Of a DNA stretch of 43,022 nucleotides, positions 40,653 to 43,022 are shown one piece after another. The DNA is taken from positions 1-43,022 of the forward strand of contig JAFTGI010000029.1 of assembly GCA_017458195.1 (NCBI GenBank), in the 5' to 3' direction. The stretch comes from Prevotella sp. GTDB taxonomy: Bacteria; Bacteroidota; Bacteroidia; Bacteroidales; Bacteroidaceae. A program made the position numbers and the translations under genes. Under the pieces are notes generated by a model that was given only the letters and a program-made list of their open reading frames with translations, did no database searches and was not told the origin of the DNA. Numbering within the stretch: the stretch's first letter is position 1; every line of letters begins with the position of its first letter.

Positions 40653-40798
40653 ACCACGGATTTCACGGATTTAACGGATTCGTTGGCCTGACACTAATAT
40701 TTCGTACACCGTCGATGTGCAGCTCGTACATCGTCGATGTACGAAATTTTTTTGCCCGCCAAACAACAATAATCCGTGTAATCCGCGAAATCCGTGGT
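40653..40798. repeat. ACGGATT-word hairpin enclosing a second hairpin
   Basis: Left arm 40653-40680 (ACCACGG then TTTCACGGATT words) pairs with 40771-40798 with three mismatches in 28. Nested inside is the separate 10-bp stem 40699-40747. A further AATCCG arm lies at about 41005-41039. With element 40812-40989 this explains the 414-bp gap before the hemolysin III gene. Confidence 0.85.
40699..40753 (+). terminator. Intrinsic terminator of the CoA-transferase gene
   Basis: ATTTCGTACA (40699-40708) pairs perfectly with TGTACGAAAT (40738-40747), followed directly by seven T (40747-40753). The loop repeats CGTCGATGT words, related to those at 14461-14525. Confidence 0.75.
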
Positions 40799-40811
40799 AG
40801 TCAAATAAATC

Positions 40812-40989
40812 GGATCAGTCAGAATAACTGGTTAAAATGGTCCTTCCCTATCGGTGAGATGGTTCTTCGCAAGTCAAGAAGTGGTGCTTCTCGAAAGTAA
40901 TATAGGGGTATATTACCTTCGAAAAGCACCACTTTGTAATCCAAGTGACGTTTATTTGCCTGTTAAAAACCGCAGCTTCTGCAACCAGT
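40812..40989 (+). repeat. 178-bp dispersed element with 48-bp palindrome (copy C)
   Basis: Near-identical to 2275-2457 and in the same orientation. It again lies behind ACGGATT words and downstream of a plus-strand gene. Palindrome arms are at 40883-40904 and 40909-40930 with a GGGG loop. Confidence 0.85.
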
Positions 40990-41043
40990 TTTTTCGGACT
41001 ATGCCAATAAATCCGTATAATCCGCGAAATCCGTGGTAGAAAG

Positions 41044-41697
41044 TCAGAGCTGCTGCATGAGGATGTCCCAGACGGCAATGATGTGGCAGACGGAGCCGAA
41101 GAGGACGAAGAAATGGAAGACGCTGTGCATGTAGCGGCGCCGACGGCCGAAGCTGTAGAACAAGGCGCCGGCGAGATAGCAGATGCCCTCAGCCACGATC
41201 CAGTTGACGGCCGCGAGGGGCACGGCGTCGAGCAGCGGCTTGAAGGCGACGAGCACCGAGAGGCCCATCAGGCAGAAGCAGACGGTCTCCACATTGGAGT
41301 GCTCCTTCAGGCGGCGGAAACTGACAATCGTCCCGGCGATGGCGCTCAGCCAGACGAAGCAGAACAGTCCCCACCCCCACAGGCCCTCGGTGCGCAGGGC
41401 CGTCAGCGTGATGGGCGAATAGGAACCGGCGATGTGCCAGTAGATGGCGGCATGGTCCCAGCGGCGCAGGCGCTCCTTCCAGCGGCTCTGCGCGGGCAGG
41501 GCATGATAGACCGTAGAGGCGACGTAGCTGCCCAGCATGCCGGCCAGATAGAGGCTGACGCCGACCGACGCCCACCCGTCGGCCGCGCGGACGGCCATGA
41601 CGAGGAAGACGACGCCGACGACCACCGCGAGCAGGATGCCGGCGGCGTGCGACCATGTGTTCCAGTGCTCCTCGCCTCGTGTGTATCTGATTGCCAT
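41044..41697 (-). CDS. Hemolysin III / PAQR-family membrane protein
   Basis: The product (217 aa) begins MAIRYTRGEEHWNTWSHAAG and has about seven membrane helices. Family marks are the N-terminal E-x-x-N-x-x-S-H block (EEHWNTWSHAAG), the SxxYH motif in VASTVYHAL, the D-H-A-A-I-Y segment in RWDHAAIYWHIAGSYSP, and the C-terminal H-x-x-x-H pair (YMHSVFHFFVLFGSVCHI), which supply the metal ligands in this superfamily. The molecular function of bacterial members is uncertain. The start at 41697 follows a -7 box by 15 bp. Length is normal. Confidence 0.9.
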   Translation of the reverse strand: MAIRYTRGEEHWNTWSHAAGILLAVVVGVVFLVMAVRAADGWASVGVSLYLAGMLGSYVASTVYHALPAQSRWKERLRRWDHAAIYWHIAGSYSPITLTALRTEGLWGWGLFCFVWLSAIAGTIVSFRRLKEHSNVETVCFCLMGLSVLVAFKPLLDAVPLAAVNWIVAEGICYLAGALFYSFGRRRRYMHSVFHFFVLFGSVCHIIAVWDILMQQL

Positions 41698-41712
41698 ACG
41701 CTTCTCCGGCTG

Positions 41713-41720
41713 CAAATTTA
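41713..41720 (-). promoter_or_regulatory. -7 box of the hemolysin III gene
   Basis: TAAATTTG on the minus strand, 15 bp before the ATG at 41697, implying a very short leader. Confidence 0.5.
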
Positions 41721-41740
41721 CGAAAAATAATCCATAAAAA

Positions 41741-41777
41741 ACACGGGAGCCACTCACTTTTTTCGTGACTCCCGTGT
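41741..41777 (-). terminator. Minus-strand intrinsic terminator
   Basis: ACACGGGAG (41741-41749) pairs with CTCCCGTGT (41769-41777), with additional CAC/GTG pairing inside. On the minus strand it is followed by TTTTTT. It lies just past the decayed gene end at 41802, so it is probably the terminator of the gene once located there. Confidence 0.75.
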
Positions 41778-41801
41778 CTTTAACAGATCAGAGCTTATCG
41801 C

Positions 41802-41936
41802 TTACTTGATGATCTTCTTGCCGTTAACAATATAAAGACCTTTCTTCAACTGACCATTTGTCATGGCACGGCCCTGCAGGTCGTAGGCCTCAATATTCAA
41901 TTTTCCATTTTCAATCTGAGAAATGAATAATGAAGT
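41802..41936 (-). pseudogene. Remnant of a T9SS sorting tail (no start)
   Basis: An open stretch of 44 codons after a TAG reads QIENGKLNIEAYDLQGRAM, then TNGQLKKGLYIVNGKKIIK and a stop. It matches the tail of the large protein at 2692-6096, including the ENGKLNIE insertion, but no body or start codon remains. A terminator follows at 41741-41777. It is the 3' end of a deleted secreted-protein gene. Confidence 0.75.
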
Positions 41937-42030
41937 CTACGACCTGCAGGGTAGAAGAATTCTAAATTCTCAATTCTCCCGTAAGGGAATCTACATCGTC
42001 GGGGGCAGAAAGACGACTCCGAATCACTGA
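41923..42030 (+). pseudogene. Second T9SS sorting-tail remnant in opposite orientation
   Basis: Thirty-five codons on the plus strand read MNNEVYDLQGRRILNSQFSR, then KGIYIVGGRKTTPNH and a stop. It is arranged back to back with the minus-strand remnant, and the two overlap slightly. The YDLQGR-coding DNA forms an inverted repeat (about 41873-41888 with 41935-41950). It has an ATG but no signal peptide, so it is unlikely to be functional. Confidence 0.65.
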
Positions 42031-42048
42031 CCCCAAAAAGAAGAAAAT

Positions 42049-42096
42049 GGCGCTTCTTGAAAGTAATATACCCCTATATTACCTTCGAGAAGCGCC
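42049..42096. repeat. 48-bp palindrome (copy D)
   Basis: Arms at 42049-42070 and 42075-42096 around CCCC. The outer pair is GGCGC/GCGCC instead of GGTGC/GCACC as in copies A and C, a compensatory change. The flank (ATTTTGTCATCAATGTGACG) still matches copy A. Confidence 0.85.
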
Positions 42097-42127
42097 ATTT
42101 TGTCATCAATGTGACGTTTTTCTTTTC

Positions 42128-42220
42128 GGAAAGAAATTATGGGAAATTTAGGAAAATTTTGGCTGCGCTTTAGCAGACTGCATTGAATAATTTCCCCCAA
42201 ATTTCCCATAATTTCTTTCC
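42128..42220. repeat. Perfect 22-bp inverted repeat with GCTGCGCTTTA core
   Basis: 42128-42149 (GGAAAGAAATTATGGGAAAT, then TT) is the exact inverse of 42199-42220. The 49-nt loop contains GCTGCGCTTTA at 42162-42172, the same core as at 29756. It ends 14 bp downstream of the RNase R stop and may end or protect that message. It completes the description of the 537-bp gap 41698-42234. Confidence 0.85.
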
Positions 42221-42234
42221 AAAACTAAAAAAAC

Positions 42235-43022
42235 TTAGTCGGCCAGGACGAAGTTGAGCTGGCGGCGCTCCAAGTCGGCACTGGCGACGCGGATGCGGAT
42301 GGGGTCGCCAAGCAGATACTTGCGGTGGGTGCGGCGGCCGACGAGACAGTAGCGGCGCTCATCAAACTCGTAGTAGTCGCCGTCGAGGTCGTGCATGCCG
42401 ACGAGGCCCTCGCAGTGGTTCTCGTCGATCTCACAGTAAAGGCCGTACGACTGGATGCCCGAGATGTGGGCGTCGAACTCCTGCCCAACCTTGTCGCCCA
42501 TGAATTCCACCATCTTGTACTTGATCGAGTCGCGCTCGGCCTGCTGGGCCGTCTGCTCCATGAGGCTCGAGTGCTCGGTCTGCTCCTCGTAGTATTTCTG
42601 GTTGGCTGAGCGGGCGCCCTCCTGATAGCGGGTCAGCAGGCGGTGGACCATCGTGTCGGGATAGCGCCGGATGGGCGACGTAAAGTGCGTGTAGTAGTCG
42701 AAGGCCAGGCCGTAGTGACCGATGTTGTGGGTCGAGTACTTAGCCTTCATCATGGCGCGCAGGGCCAGCGTCTCGACGAGCTTCTCCTCGCGCTCGCCCT
42801 CAGCCTCCTTGATCAGGTTGTTCAGGCTCTTTGAGATAGCGCCGCGCGAGCCCTCGACCTTCAGCTTGTAGCCGAAGGGGGCCACGACGGTGCGCAGCTG
42901 CTCCAGCTTCTGCGGGTCGGGCTGGTCATGGATACGGTAGACAAAGGTCTTTGCTTTGTTTTGAGACTTAAGGTTTGAGTTTTGAGATTTTTCTTTCTTA
43001 CCTATGAATTCAGCTACGGTAC
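42235..43022 (-). CDS. rnr: Ribonuclease R (RNB/S1), C-terminal part; N-terminus beyond window
   Basis: The frame is open from the window edge to the stop at 42235 (262 codons). It reads VAEFIGKKEK at the edge, then TFVYRIHDQPDPQKLEQLRT, KYSTHNIGHYGLAFDYYTHF, TSPIRRYPDTMVHRLLTRYQ (the diagnostic RNB block) and a terminal S1-like domain (VGQEFDAHISGIQSYGLYCE to LERRQLNFVLAD). RNase R is a processive 3'-5' exoribonuclease that degrades structured RNA. Between VAEFIG and TFVYRIHD lies a low-complexity segment (KKEKSQNSNLKSQNKAK) encoded by reiterated TTTGAG words on the plus strand, apparently a repeat insertion that keeps the frame. Confidence 0.93.
   Translation of the reverse strand, partial: TVAEFIGKKEKSQNSNLKSQNKAKTFVYRIHDQPDPQKLEQLRTVVAPFGYKLKVEGSRGAISKSLNNLIKEAEGEREEKLVETLALRAMMKAKYSTHNIGHYGLAFDYYTHFTSPIRRYPDTMVHRLLTRYQEGARSANQKYYEEQTEHSSLMEQTAQQAERDSIKYKMVEFMGDKVGQEFDAHISGIQSYGLYCEIDENHCEGLVGMHDLDGDYYEFDERRYCLVGRRTHRKYLLGDPIRIRVASADLERRQLNFVLAD

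Noticed and set aside
1..43022. tRNA or rRNA genes, prophage or insertion-sequence ends
   Set aside because: I saw no cloverleaf with CCA or GTTCRAAYC-type signals, no rRNA words and no integrase. The only transposase is the RAYT fragment at the left edge, which does not form a classical insertion sequence.

Overview
The window is chromosomal DNA from a Bacteroidota bacterium, most likely Bacteroidales and probably Prevotella-like. The evidence is a SusC/SusD pair with a hybrid two-component regulator, several secreted proteins ending in type IX secretion (T9SS) sorting tails, Bacteroidota promoters (TTTG, about 20 bp, then TAnnTTTG), and a TPP-riboswitch TonB receptor next to a PnuT-type permease. 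The genus is inferred. Coding DNA is mostly GC-rich, with two clearly AT-richer stretches (about 25.6-27.06 kb and 29.8-31.85 kb).

Layout. 1-2.5 kb: the end of a REP-associated (Y1/HUH) transposase, a GH125 exo-alpha-mannosidase lipoprotein, and a block of tandem and palindromic repeats. 2.5-6.1 kb (minus): a large T9SS-type multidomain protein followed by a 60-residue acidic-tailed peptide. 6.3-23.3 kb (plus): a polysaccharide-utilisation-like locus made of a tandem-site control region, SusC, SusD, a GH43-like propeller lipoprotein, an FG-GAP/VCBS protein, a small T9SS protein, an Asp-box (BNR) propeller protein, an (alpha/alpha)-barrel-like protein and a hybrid two-component sensor. No enzyme in it can be assigned to a glycosidase family with confidence. 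23.3-29.7 kb: an HI0933-family flavoprotein, a BspA-like leucine-rich protein, a TPR/HTH membrane regulator coupled to a DEAD-box helicase, and a divergent LOG-family gene. 29.7-32.7 kb: repeats, a 6S-RNA-like structured RNA with its own promoter and terminator, another T9SS-type protein and a second acidic-tailed peptide. 32.7-36.1 kb (minus): a TPP riboswitch, thiamine TonB receptor and PnuT. 36.1-39.0 kb (minus): two tiny genes and a second TonB-type receptor. 39.1-43.0 kb: an acetyl-CoA hydrolase/CoA-transferase, a hemolysin III protein, decayed T9SS tails and the C-terminal part of RNase R.

The strongest unusual theme is the density of inverted repeats. A 48-bp palindrome occurs four times, with arm substitutions that preserve pairing. 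Several intergenic hairpins have arms built from short reiterated words, some of them perfect over 22-28 bp. Similar low-complexity repeats have entered genes in frame (PnuT, RNase R and a T9SS tail). A perfect 15-bp inverted repeat spans the promoter and start codon of the sensor gene. A REP-type transposase lies at the left edge, so a link between transposase and palindromes can be tested but is not shown here.
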